DNA of 34,254 nucleotides from Mycobacterium sp. (GTDB lineage Bacteria > Actinomycetota > Actinomycetes > Mycobacteriales > Mycobacteriaceae): contig JALHRH010000016.1 of assembly GCA_022841565.1 (NCBI GenBank), positions 1 to 34,254 on the forward strand, given 5' to 3'. Position numbers and translations under genes: made by a program. This document shows positions 8,274 through 15,256 of the stretch, one piece after another (the first letter of the stretch is position 1; each line of letters starts with the position of its first letter). The notes beneath the pieces are model-generated. The model saw nothing but the letters and a program-made list of their open reading frames with translations. It had not been told where the DNA came from and did no database searches.

Positions 8274-8815
8274 CAGCGTGCCGGCCTGAATCGCAGGACC
8301 CGGAAGCGCTGCCGACCCAGCACCTCACCGTGTTGGTCGGTATAGGTGGTGATCCAGGTGAGGAAGAAGCCCGTCCCCAGCGCTGTCGTCTTCTCGTCCG
8401 ACACCGACTCGTACACCGTCGTCGCGCTGATCACGTCTCCCAACCGGGGATAGCGTTCGATCTCGAACTCCGAGTTGGTAGCCACCGTGCTGGTGTAACC
8501 AGCCTCGTCGAGGAAAGCCGTTGGATTGGACTGGATTTCGATCGGAGCGCCGCCGCGCTCCCCGATCCCTTCGAGTTTGGGTGCCGGCATGGTCCAGGTC
8601 TGCAGCATGACCGGCGGCGATACGATGCCGCCGAACCGCGTCCTCGCCGCGAAATCCGGATCGAGGTAGACCGGATTCATATCGGCGAGTGCGTGCGCCC
8701 AGTGCCGGATCATCGGTTGGTTGACCGGATCCGGCGCCAGCGACGGCTTTCCGGTTCCGCCGGTGGGCTGGCCGACCAGGGCCCGCACCTTGGCTTGCAG
8801 CTCAGCGTCTGTCAC
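8273..8815 (-). CDS. MaoC-like hydratase protein (ChsH2 N-terminal half)
   Basis: A 180-residue hot-dog-fold protein matching the MaoC-like half of ChsH2. Diagnostic stretches are DPVNQPMIRHWAHALADMNPVYLDPDFA and FGGIVSPPVMLQTWTM. The usual MaoC hydratase motif D-x-N-P-x-H reads D-M-N-P-V-Y here, so the catalytic His is replaced by Tyr; this suggests a structural or binding role while the ChsH1-like subunit supplies catalysis. The start is a GTG at 8815, preceded 8 nt upstream by AGGGAGGA. It overlaps the DUF35 gene by one base. The expected complex is a heteromer of this protein with the ChsH1-like and DUF35 proteins, which is inference from the known ChsH1-ChsH2 complex. Confidence 0.85.
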   Translation of the reverse strand: MTDAELQAKVRALVGQPTGGTGKPSLAPDPVNQPMIRHWAHALADMNPVYLDPDFAARTRFGGIVSPPVMLQTWTMPAPKLEGIGERGGAPIEIQSNPTAFLDEAGYTSTVATNSEFEIERYPRLGDVISATTVYESVSDEKTTALGTGFFLTWITTYTDQHGEVLGRQRFRVLRFRPAR

Positions 8816-8908
8816 TGACGTGGTCCTCCCTGACTTTCGGTTTGCTCGACGGTGATCGCATGGCGCACCGAACTGCTCCTGCTCGGGCGGGTATTGACGT
8901 GCACCGGC

Positions 8909-10084
8909 TCAGGCCCCCAGCCGCACCGGCATCCGTTTCACCCCCGGCACCATGGTGGCTTTCATCCGGTCGACGTCGCCGACCAATTCCAGCCGGGGGT
9001 AGCGGCGCAGCAACTCCTCGAAGAACACCGTCGCTTCCAATCGCGCCAATTGTGCTCCGATACAAGAGTGTTCGCCACACCCGAACGCGATGTGCGGATT
9101 GGGATGACGCGTCACGTTGAATTCCTCGGCGTCGCTGCCGAAGACGTCCTCGTCGCGGTTGGCCGACCCGTACAGCATGGCCACCACCTCACCCTCGCGA
9201 ATGAGCTGGCCGCGAATCTCGGTGTCGGTCGTCGCGACGCGCGACATGCTGACTACCGGGCTGGTCCAGCGCAACATCTCCTCGACCGCACCGGGGATCA
9301 GCGTCGGGTCCCCCACCAGCAACCGGCACTGGTCGGGGTGATTGATCAGCGCCAGGGTGCCCAGCGCGATCAAATTGCGGGTGGTTTCGTTTCCGGCCAC
9401 CAGCAGCAAGAAGGAGAACGCGAGCAGATCCTCGTCGGAGAGGCGGTGCTGGTCGATCTCGGCTTTGGCCAGTGCCGACAGCAGATCATCGCGCGGTTCG
9501 GTGCGCCGCAGGGCAATGAGTTTGCGAAAGTAGTCGAATAACTGGCCGATGGCCACGAGGGCGTCGAGTTCGATCTCGGGGTCGGCGGTGCCGGTAGCGG
9601 CGTCCGACCAGGCGCGAAACTGCTCCCAGTCCTGCCTCGGTGCGCCGATCAGTTCGGCGATCATCCAGGCGGGCAACGGGGCGGCGATCTCTTCGGCGAA
9701 CTCGCGCACGGAGCCGGCTTCAACCTGATCGAGGATGCCGCGCACGATCTCGCGGATCTTCGGCTCAAGCACCGCGACGCGCCGCCGGGTGAAGCCCGAG
9801 CTGATCAGCCTGCGCAGCTGCCGGTGTCGCGGCGGGTCGGTGAAGACCAGGTTGCCCTCTTGCACCGGATTCGGCAGCTGTGGATCGGGTATCGAAACAC
9901 CCTTGGTGGAGGTGAACAGCGCCGGGTTGCTCGAGACATAGCGAATGTCCTCGTACTTCAGCAGAGCCCAGAATCTGGTGACGTTGTTCCAGTGCACCGG
10001 GGATGTCGCGCGTAACTGCCGGTAGGCCGGATAGGGATCACCGGCATAGAAGTCGGGGGAGTGCAGCGGGGCGTCGGTGAGCAC
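8909..10084 (-). CDS. Cytochrome P450 monooxygenase
   Basis: A 391-residue soluble bacterial P450. It has the I-helix oxygen-activation motif AGNETT (about 230-235), the K-helix ExxR motif EMLR (about 269-272), and the heme-binding loop FGCGEHSCIG with the thiolate ligand Cys341. I chose the GTG at 10084, with GGAAGG 6 nt upstream, over the ATG at 10117. It is the first gene of the lipid operon. P450s in comparable mycobacterial loci (CYP125, CYP142) hydroxylate the terminal carbon of sterol side chains, so a hydroxylase for a steroid or branched lipid fits. The exact CYP family cannot be assigned by eye. Redox partners (ferredoxin, reductase) are not encoded nearby. Confidence 0.93.
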   Translation of the reverse strand: MLTDAPLHSPDFYAGDPYPAYRQLRATSPVHWNNVTRFWALLKYEDIRYVSSNPALFTSTKGVSIPDPQLPNPVQEGNLVFTDPPRHRQLRRLISSGFTRRRVAVLEPKIREIVRGILDQVEAGSVREFAEEIAAPLPAWMIAELIGAPRQDWEQFRAWSDAATGTADPEIELDALVAIGQLFDYFRKLIALRRTEPRDDLLSALAKAEIDQHRLSDEDLLAFSFLLLVAGNETTRNLIALGTLALINHPDQCRLLVGDPTLIPGAVEEMLRWTSPVVSMSRVATTDTEIRGQLIREGEVVAMLYGSANRDEDVFGSDAEEFNVTRHPNPHIAFGCGEHSCIGAQLARLEATVFFEELLRRYPRLELVGDVDRMKATMVPGVKRMPVRLGA

Positions 10085-10289
10085 GGCAAGCCTTCCAGCG
10101 ATCCGACACATTGCCATAATATGTCCTGTAGATCGTGTCTACTCTGGGTCGCGTACCGCTGTCAATGCACGCACAACTCAGTGTAATAGCGCGTAATTCA
10201 TCGCGCTGATGATTGACCCCAAGTCTTGACCGGTGTACACCAGGTGGATAGATGACCGACAAGGTGACCGACAAGGGGTAAGGGAGCAG
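10085..10289. promoter_or_regulatory. Divergent P450 / aldehyde dehydrogenase control region
   Basis: A 205-bp spacer. For the P450 operon, TATTAT on the minus strand (10121-10116) is a good -10 about 32 nt before the GTG. Immediately upstream is GTAGA-N5-TCTAC (10128-10142), a likely TetR operator that would cover the -35 region. Further on are AGCGCG-N8-CGCGCT (10188-10207) and the perfect palindrome GGTGTACACC (10232-10241), 48 bp before the ALDH ATG. A 12-bp tandem duplication, TGACCGACAAGG, lies at 10253-10276. The palindromes are read directly; binding by the operon's TetR is inferred. Confidence 0.5.
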
Positions 10290-11756
10290 ATGGCCGAACT
10301 ACCGCCCGCTGGACTGATCGACAGCTATCCGCTTTACATCGATGGCAGTTGGGTGGAGCCCGAGGGCGGTCGCTACGACGACATCTCACCAGCCACCGAG
10401 CAGACCATCGCGACCGCGCCGGACGCGAGCCTCGTCCAGGTCAGTGACGCGGTCGAAGCCGCGCGCCGCGCGTTCGACGAAGGACCTTGGGTCACTATGG
10501 GTGCGCAAGGGCGCGCGAACTGCCTGAGCCAACTCGGCGACGCCCTGCTCAAGTACGCCGATGACTTCTTTGCGCTGTCCCAAGTGGAGTGGGGCGCCAC
10601 CGCCAACGAGCGGACGATGCAGATCGACGGCGCGTCGTTCATGTCCATGCACGCCGCGCAACTCGCCACCCAGTTGGGCGAGGAAGCCGTCACCGGCATC
10701 GGCGCCGGAACCACGCTGCTGCGGCACGAACCGCTCGGTGTCGTATCGGTTCTGACGCCGTGGAACTTTCCCCACCTCCTCAACGTGATGAAGCTCAACC
10801 ACGCGCTAGCCGCCGGCAATACCGTCGTACTAAAGCCGTCGCCGCTCACCCCGCTGGCCGGGCTCGCCCTCGCGCGAATCATCGACGAGCACACCGATTT
10901 TCCGCCGGGGGTGGTTAACGTGGTGACCCCGTCGGGCATCGAAGCGGCCCGGCTGCTCACCACCGATCCGCGGGTCGACATGGTCAGCTTCACCGGCAGC
11001 ACCGTCGTCGGCCGCCAGGTCATGTCCGCCGCGGGGGACACGCTGAAGCGGATCCTGCTGGAGCTGGGCGGCAAGTCTGCCTGCATCGTCCTGGACGACG
11101 CCGAGGTCACCGACGACATGCTCCGGCAAATGCTGTTCGACTGTTGCTCAATGCATTCCGGCCAGGCCTGCATCCTGCAGAGCAGGCTGCTGCTGCCCGA
11201 TTCCCTGCACGACGAGGTCGTCGACCGGTTGGTGGCGCTGGCCCGGGACGTGAAGGTCGGGGACCCTAGGCAGCCCGATGTCCAGATGGGTCCGTTGATC
11301 AGCGATGCACAGCGCGAACGGGTGGAAGCGCACGTCGCAGGCGCGCTGCGTGAAGGAGCCACGCTGGCCACCGGCGGCGGCCGGCCGGCCGGGCTGCATG
11401 CCGGCTTCTACTTCGAGCCGACGATCCTTACCGATGTCGAGCCGAATTTCGGGATCGCCCAGGAAGAAGTGTTCGGGCCGGTGCTGAGCGTGCTGCGCTA
11501 CCGCGACGACGACGATGCCGTCGCTATTGCCAATAACTCCCGTTACGGCCTGTCCGGCTCGGTCTGGGGTGGTGACGTGGATCGCGCGGCGGGTGTTGCC
11601 CGTCGCATCCGGACCGGGCAGGTCGCGGTCAACGGCTGCGGGCCCGGAGCCGCACCCTTCGGTGGGTTCAAGCTCAGCGGACTGGGTCGTGAGGGCGGCG
11701 GCATCGGCGGAGTGCATCAGTACATGGAGCCGATGGCGATCGGGGTTCCCGGGTGA
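10290..11756 (+). CDS. Aldehyde dehydrogenase (NAD(P)-dependent)
   Basis: A 488-residue member of the aldehyde dehydrogenase superfamily, of normal length. It has the cofactor-binding TPWNFP and LKPSPLTP motifs, the general base Glu258 in LLELGGK, the nucleophile Cys294 in HSGQACILQSR, and the C-terminal EEVFGPVLSV and PFGGFKLSGLGREGG. I chose the ATG at 10290 because AGGGAG lies about 5 nt upstream; an open frame reaches back to 10233 but has no ribosome site. It is divergent from the P450-aldolase operon. In bile-acid degradation of Gram-negative bacteria a steroid aldolase is paired with an aldehyde dehydrogenase that oxidises the released aldehyde. The same pairing is a plausible role here, but the substrate cannot be read from sequence. 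Confidence 0.92.
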   Translation: MAELPPAGLIDSYPLYIDGSWVEPEGGRYDDISPATEQTIATAPDASLVQVSDAVEAARRAFDEGPWVTMGAQGRANCLSQLGDALLKYADDFFALSQVEWGATANERTMQIDGASFMSMHAAQLATQLGEEAVTGIGAGTTLLRHEPLGVVSVLTPWNFPHLLNVMKLNHALAAGNTVVLKPSPLTPLAGLALARIIDEHTDFPPGVVNVVTPSGIEAARLLTTDPRVDMVSFTGSTVVGRQVMSAAGDTLKRILLELGGKSACIVLDDAEVTDDMLRQMLFDCCSMHSGQACILQSRLLLPDSLHDEVVDRLVALARDVKVGDPRQPDVQMGPLISDAQRERVEAHVAGALREGATLATGGGRPAGLHAGFYFEPTILTDVEPNFGIAQEEVFGPVLSVLRYRDDDDAVAIANNSRYGLSGSVWGGDVDRAAGVARRIRTGQVAVNGCGPGAAPFGGFKLSGLGREGGGIGGVHQYMEPMAIGVPG

Positions 11757-11779
11757 GCGCTTGCTAACAGCCAACGATC

Positions 11780-11794
11780 TACCGTGACGGGGTG
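11780..11794 (+). promoter_or_regulatory. Leaderless-type promoter of the 69-residue gene
   Basis: TACCGT (11780-11785) lies exactly six bases before the GTG at 11792. The same hexamer and spacing occur in front of glgM. This is the main evidence that the small reading frame downstream is a gene. Confidence 0.5.
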
Positions 11795-12001
11795 ACGTGG
11801 AAGAGGTGTGAGGGTAGAGCCATCGCGGACAGTGCTCTCGACGATGACGCGCGGGATGCCCAGCTTGAGGACTATATCCGTATGCAAAACCCGCAGCTGA
11901 CCGACATCCGGCTGGCGGGCGCCACCCCGCTGGACGAATCGGACACCGGCGTCCAGCAGCCCCGCCGGTGGTATCGCGTCATTTACCTGGCCAACGATTG
12001 A
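11792..12001 (+). CDS. Small hypothetical protein, 69 residues
   Basis: A short open frame starting with GTG and placed 35 bp after the aldehyde dehydrogenase gene. I do not recognise a family. The product is soluble and charged, with an acidic N-terminal half (DSALDDDARDAQLEDYI) and an ending RWYRVIYLAND that looks like a beta strand. A TACCGT element six bases before the GTG fits a leaderless transcript, and codon third positions are strongly G/C as in the neighbours. The start lacks a ribosome binding site, as expected for leaderless genes. A role in the neighbouring lipid operon is possible but nothing in the sequence shows it. Confidence 0.62.
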   Translation: MTWKRCEGRAIADSALDDDARDAQLEDYIRMQNPQLTDIRLAGATPLDESDTGVQQPRRWYRVIYLAND

Positions 12002-12115
12002 CCACCTCTGAGCTGCGCGAATCCGCAATCCGATGCGCAACTGTATCGGATATCACGTTCTGAAACGGCGCGAAAGGGGTGCATCGCCCCCTATCCGCAT
12101 GACAAGCTGCACGGC
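12002..12115. promoter_or_regulatory. Spacer with two small hairpins before the hydrolase gene
   Basis: A 114-bp region. ATCCGAT-N10-ATCGGAT (12028-12051) could end the upstream unit or serve as an operator. AGGGG-N8-CCCCT (about 12075-12092) lies 24 bp before the hydrolase ATG. No U-tract follows either stem, and no clear -10 was found at leaderless spacing. Functions are uncertain. Confidence 0.3.
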
Positions 12116-13024
12116 ATGGTTGTCGCGATTGCCCGCCCCAAGATCGAAGGAAGCATCGCCGTCGGTGAAGACCGGCAGATCGGCTTCGCGGAATTCGGTG
12201 CGCCGCAGGGACGGGCGGTTTTCTGGCTGCACGGCACACCCGGCGCCCGCCGGCAGATCCCGACCGAGGCTCGTGTCTACGCCGACCACCACAACATCCG
12301 TCTGATCGGTGTCGACCGGCCCGGCATCGGCTCGTCCACCCCGCATCAGTACGAGGCCATCTCCGCCTTCGCCGACGACCTGCGTGCCATCGCCGACACG
12401 CTCGGCATCGACAAAATGGCCGTGGTCGGGCTATCCGGCGGCGGCCCGTACGCCCTGGCATGCGCGGCGGGGCTGGCCGATCGGGTGGTGGCGGCCGGGG
12501 TACTCGGTGGTGTGGCGCCGACACACGGGCCGGACGCCATCAGCGGCGGCCTGATGGACCTCGGCTTGCGAGTCGCGCCGTTGCTGCGCATGGGCGGTAC
12601 CCCGTTGCGGCTGGGCGCGAGCCTGCTGATCCGGGCCGCCCGCCCGATCGCCTCACCCGCGCTGGACGTCTATGCCTTGCTCTCACCCGAAGCCGACCGC
12701 CATCTGCTCACCCGGCCCGAGTTCAAGGCGATGTTCCTCGACGACCTGCTCAACGGCAGCCGCAAACAGCTCGCCGCGCCGTTCAACGATGTGGTTGTCT
12801 TCGCCCGCGACTGGGGATTCCGGCTCGACGAGGTGACGGTGCCGGTGCGCTGGTGGCACGGCGACCACGATCACATCATCCCGTTCTCGCACGGCGAGCA
12901 CGTCGTGTCCCGGCTGCCCAACGCCGAGCTGTTTCACCTGCCCGGCGAGAGCCACCTCGCCGGGCTCGGTCGCGGCGAGGAGATCCTGGCCACCCTGCTG
13001 AAGGTTTGGGACGAGGAGGCTTGA
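12116..13024 (+). CDS. Alpha/beta hydrolase (Rv1191-like)
   Basis: A 302-residue alpha/beta-hydrolase fold enzyme without signal peptide, so cytoplasmic. The oxyanion region is HGTPGARRQ and the nucleophile elbow is GLSGGGP with Ser107. Asp252 in GDHDHIIP and His280 in GESHLAGLG complete the triad. DRPGIGSS is also typical of this hydrolase group. The length and position before a second hydrolase and fadD36 match Rv1191. The substrate is unknown; esterase, lipase or C-C hydrolase activity are all compatible. The next gene begins 2 bp after its stop, so the two hydrolases form an operon. Confidence 0.88.
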   Translation: MVVAIARPKIEGSIAVGEDRQIGFAEFGAPQGRAVFWLHGTPGARRQIPTEARVYADHHNIRLIGVDRPGIGSSTPHQYEAISAFADDLRAIADTLGIDKMAVVGLSGGGPYALACAAGLADRVVAAGVLGGVAPTHGPDAISGGLMDLGLRVAPLLRMGGTPLRLGASLLIRAARPIASPALDVYALLSPEADRHLLTRPEFKAMFLDDLLNGSRKQLAAPFNDVVVFARDWGFRLDEVTVPVRWWHGDHDHIIPFSHGEHVVSRLPNAELFHLPGESHLAGLGRGEEILATLLKVWDEEA

Positions 13025-13026
13025 CC

Positions 13027-13839
13027 ATGCTTGCTGAAGCCGTCGACTCGGGCGATGACCGTCCCGCTTGGTCGGGCCACACCACCGCGGAGGCCCCGGG
13101 ACTGGGTCTCTGGCTCACCGACATTCCGCGCGCCGTGGTCGAGTACGGCCAATTGGTCGCCGCGCTGCCGCTGCGGCGCAAGCTCCCGACCGGCGATGGG
13201 CATCCGGTGCTGGTGTTGCCCGGTCTGCTGGCCGGCGACGGCACCACGTGGACACTGCGCCGCCTGTTGACCCGGCTGGGGTACCAGGCGCACGGGTGGG
13301 GGCTCGGGATCAACATCGGGCCCACCACCAAGGTGGTAGGGGGCATGTCCGCTCTGCTCGAAGGGCTGCATACCCGATACGACGCGCCGGTCAGCCTGAT
13401 CGGCTGGAGCCTGGGCGGCATCTTTGCGCGCCGCCTAGCGCGGCGCCATCCGTCCGCTGTGCGTCAGGTGATAACGCTTGGCAGCCCCTACCGCATGCAG
13501 CACGACGGTCAGTCCCGCGCCGCCCGCCACTTCAACCTGTTTGCGCGCATGCACGCGGAGCGCCACGAGCTGCCGCTGTCGATGGAAAACGAGCCTCTGC
13601 CGGTGCCGGCGACCTCGATCTACTCGCCCTATGACGGCATGGTCGCGTGGCAGACATGCATCGATGCCACCTCGGACCGTGCGGAGAACATCGCGGTGCT
13701 CAGCAGCCACATCGGTTATGGTCATCACCCGGCCACCATCTGGGCCATCGCGGATCGGCTGGCGCAGCCAGCCGGTAACTGGACGCCGTTCCGGCCGCCG
13801 GCGGCACTGCGCCCGTTGTTCCCCACGCCGCACGGGTAA
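13027..13839 (+). CDS. Alpha/beta hydrolase / lipase-like protein (Rv1192-like)
   Basis: A 270-residue alpha/beta-hydrolase-like protein. It has a VLVLPGLLAGDGT oxyanion strand-turn and the nucleophile motif GWSLGG with Ser128. The acid is probably Asp in SPYDGMVAW and the base a His in SSHIGYGHHP near the C terminus, an arrangement seen in PGAP1/lipase-type hydrolases. GAGGAGG lies 7 nt before the ATG, a strong ribosome site; the open frame extends upstream to 12460 but that part overlaps the preceding gene. It corresponds to Rv1192. No signal peptide is seen. It may release fatty acids for the acyl-CoA synthetase FadD36 that follows, which is inference from order alone. Confidence 0.87.
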   Translation: MLAEAVDSGDDRPAWSGHTTAEAPGLGLWLTDIPRAVVEYGQLVAALPLRRKLPTGDGHPVLVLPGLLAGDGTTWTLRRLLTRLGYQAHGWGLGINIGPTTKVVGGMSALLEGLHTRYDAPVSLIGWSLGGIFARRLARRHPSAVRQVITLGSPYRMQHDGQSRAARHFNLFARMHAERHELPLSMENEPLPVPATSIYSPYDGMVAWQTCIDATSDRAENIAVLSSHIGYGHHPATIWAIADRLAQPAGNWTPFRPPAALRPLFPTPHG

Positions 13840-13849
13840 CCTCCCAGAC

Positions 13850-15253
13850 GTGCTGCTGACCTCGCTGAATCCCTCGGCCGCTGCCGCCACCGACATTCCC
13901 GACGCGGTCCGCATCGACGGGTTCACACTGAGCCGCAGCGACCTGATCGGTGCCGCGACGTCGGTGGCCGAACGAGTGGCCGGCGCGCACCGGGTGGCGG
14001 TGCTGGCCGCGCCTACCGCCTCGACGGTGCTGGCGATCACCGGTTGCTTGATCGCGGGCGTGCCGGTGGTTCCGGTACCCGCCGACGTCGGGGTGGCCGA
14101 AAGACGGCACATGCTCACCGATTCGGGGGCTCAGGCGTGGCTCGGCCCAACGCCTGACGACCCCGAGGGGCTGCCGCATATTCCGGTGCGGCTGCACGCG
14201 CGGTCCTGGCACCGTTACGCCGAACCATCGCCGGATTCGGTGGCGATGGTGGTGTACACCTCGGGCACAACGGGATTGCCCAAGGGCGTGCAGGTCAGCC
14301 GGCGGGCGATCGCCGCCGATCTAGACGCGCTGGCCGAGGCCTGGCAGTGGACACCGGACGACGTGTTGGTGCACGGGTTGCCGCTGTACCACATCCATGG
14401 CCTGGTGCTGGGATTGCTCGGGTCGCTGCGGGTGGGAAATCGCTTCGTGCACACCGGAAAACCGACGCCGGCTGGGTACGCGGCCGCTAACGGCACCCTG
14501 TATTTCGGGGTGCCGACCGTGTGGTCCCGGGTGGTGAGTGATGCGGTGGCCGCCGAAGCCCTGCGGCCGGCGCGGCTGCTGGTGTCCGGCAGTGCGGCGC
14601 TGCCGGTGCCGGTTTTCGAGCGACTCGAGCAGTTGACCGGGCAGCGGCCCATCGAACGCTATGGCGCCTCGGAGTCGTTGATCACCGTGTCCACGCGCGC
14701 CGACGGGGAACGTCGCCCGGGCTGGGTAGGGCTACCGTTGGCTGGAGTGCAGACTCGACTTGTCGACGACCACGGCGAGCCGGTCCCCCATGACGCGCAA
14801 ACCGCTGGCAAGCTGCTGGTTCGGGGCCCGACGCTGTTCGACGGGTACCTGAACCGGCCCGAGGCCACCGCCGAGGCGTTCGACCCGGACGGCTGGTACC
14901 GCACCGGCGACGTCGCGGTCATCGACGGCGGCGGCATGCACCGGATCGTTGGACGCGAGTCCGTCGACCTCATCAAATCGGGCGGATACCGGATCGGTGC
15001 GGGCGAGATCGAGACCGTGCTGCTCGGGCATCCCGGCGTGCACGAGGTGGCGGTGGTCGGGCCACCGGATGAGGACCTCGGGCAGCGGATCGTCGCGTAT
15101 GTCGTCGGCTCCGCTGATCCGGACGAGCTGATCAACTTTGTCGCACACCAACTGTCGGTGCACAAGCGACCGCGTGAGGTGCGTTTCGTCGAGTCGTTGC
15201 CGCGCAATGCGCTGGGCAAGGTGCTCAAGAAGCAGCTGCTGGCCGAGGGCTGA
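13850..15253 (+). CDS. fadD36: Fatty-acyl-CoA synthetase FadD36
   Basis: A 467-residue acyl-activating enzyme (ANL superfamily), forming acyl-CoA from fatty acid, ATP and CoA. The P-loop signature VVYTSGTTGLPKG lies near residue 136. YGASESL, the adenylate-binding GWYRTGDVA and the hinge GRESVDLIKSGGYRIGAGEIE follow, with the catalytic Lys in RNALGKVLKKQL at the C terminus. It matches recalled M. tuberculosis FadD36 (473 residues) nearly throughout. The GTG at 13850 is 10 bp after the previous stop. TAACCT, which contains that stop codon, lies 7 nt before the GTG and could be a promoter of its own. Confidence 0.94.
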   Translation: MLLTSLNPSAAAATDIPDAVRIDGFTLSRSDLIGAATSVAERVAGAHRVAVLAAPTASTVLAITGCLIAGVPVVPVPADVGVAERRHMLTDSGAQAWLGPTPDDPEGLPHIPVRLHARSWHRYAEPSPDSVAMVVYTSGTTGLPKGVQVSRRAIAADLDALAEAWQWTPDDVLVHGLPLYHIHGLVLGLLGSLRVGNRFVHTGKPTPAGYAAANGTLYFGVPTVWSRVVSDAVAAEALRPARLLVSGSAALPVPVFERLEQLTGQRPIERYGASESLITVSTRADGERRPGWVGLPLAGVQTRLVDDHGEPVPHDAQTAGKLLVRGPTLFDGYLNRPEATAEAFDPDGWYRTGDVAVIDGGGMHRIVGRESVDLIKSGGYRIGAGEIETVLLGHPGVHEVAVVGPPDEDLGQRIVAYVVGSADPDELINFVAHQLSVHKRPREVRFVESLPRNALGKVLKKQLLAEG

Positions 15254-15256
15254 GCG

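Noticed and set aside
8816..8908. Tiny minus-strand frame of about 30 codons between the P450 and MaoC genes, ending in a GTGA overlap
   Set aside because: No ribosome site at its start, Arg/Ser-rich non-descript product; probably only the MaoC leader.
10220..10228. CAAG-N-CTTG in the ALDH promoter, similar to the KstR2 motif
   Set aside because: The KstR2 motif needs two bases between the half-sites and flanking A/T; here there is one. No KstR motif was seen either.
10253..10276. TGACCGACAAGG tandem duplication as a VNTR
   Set aside because: Only two 12-bp copies; more likely a small local duplication in the ALDH leader.
13478..13849. N-terminal extension of FadD36
   Set aside because: It overlaps the Rv1192-like gene; FadD36 similarity begins at GTG 13850.
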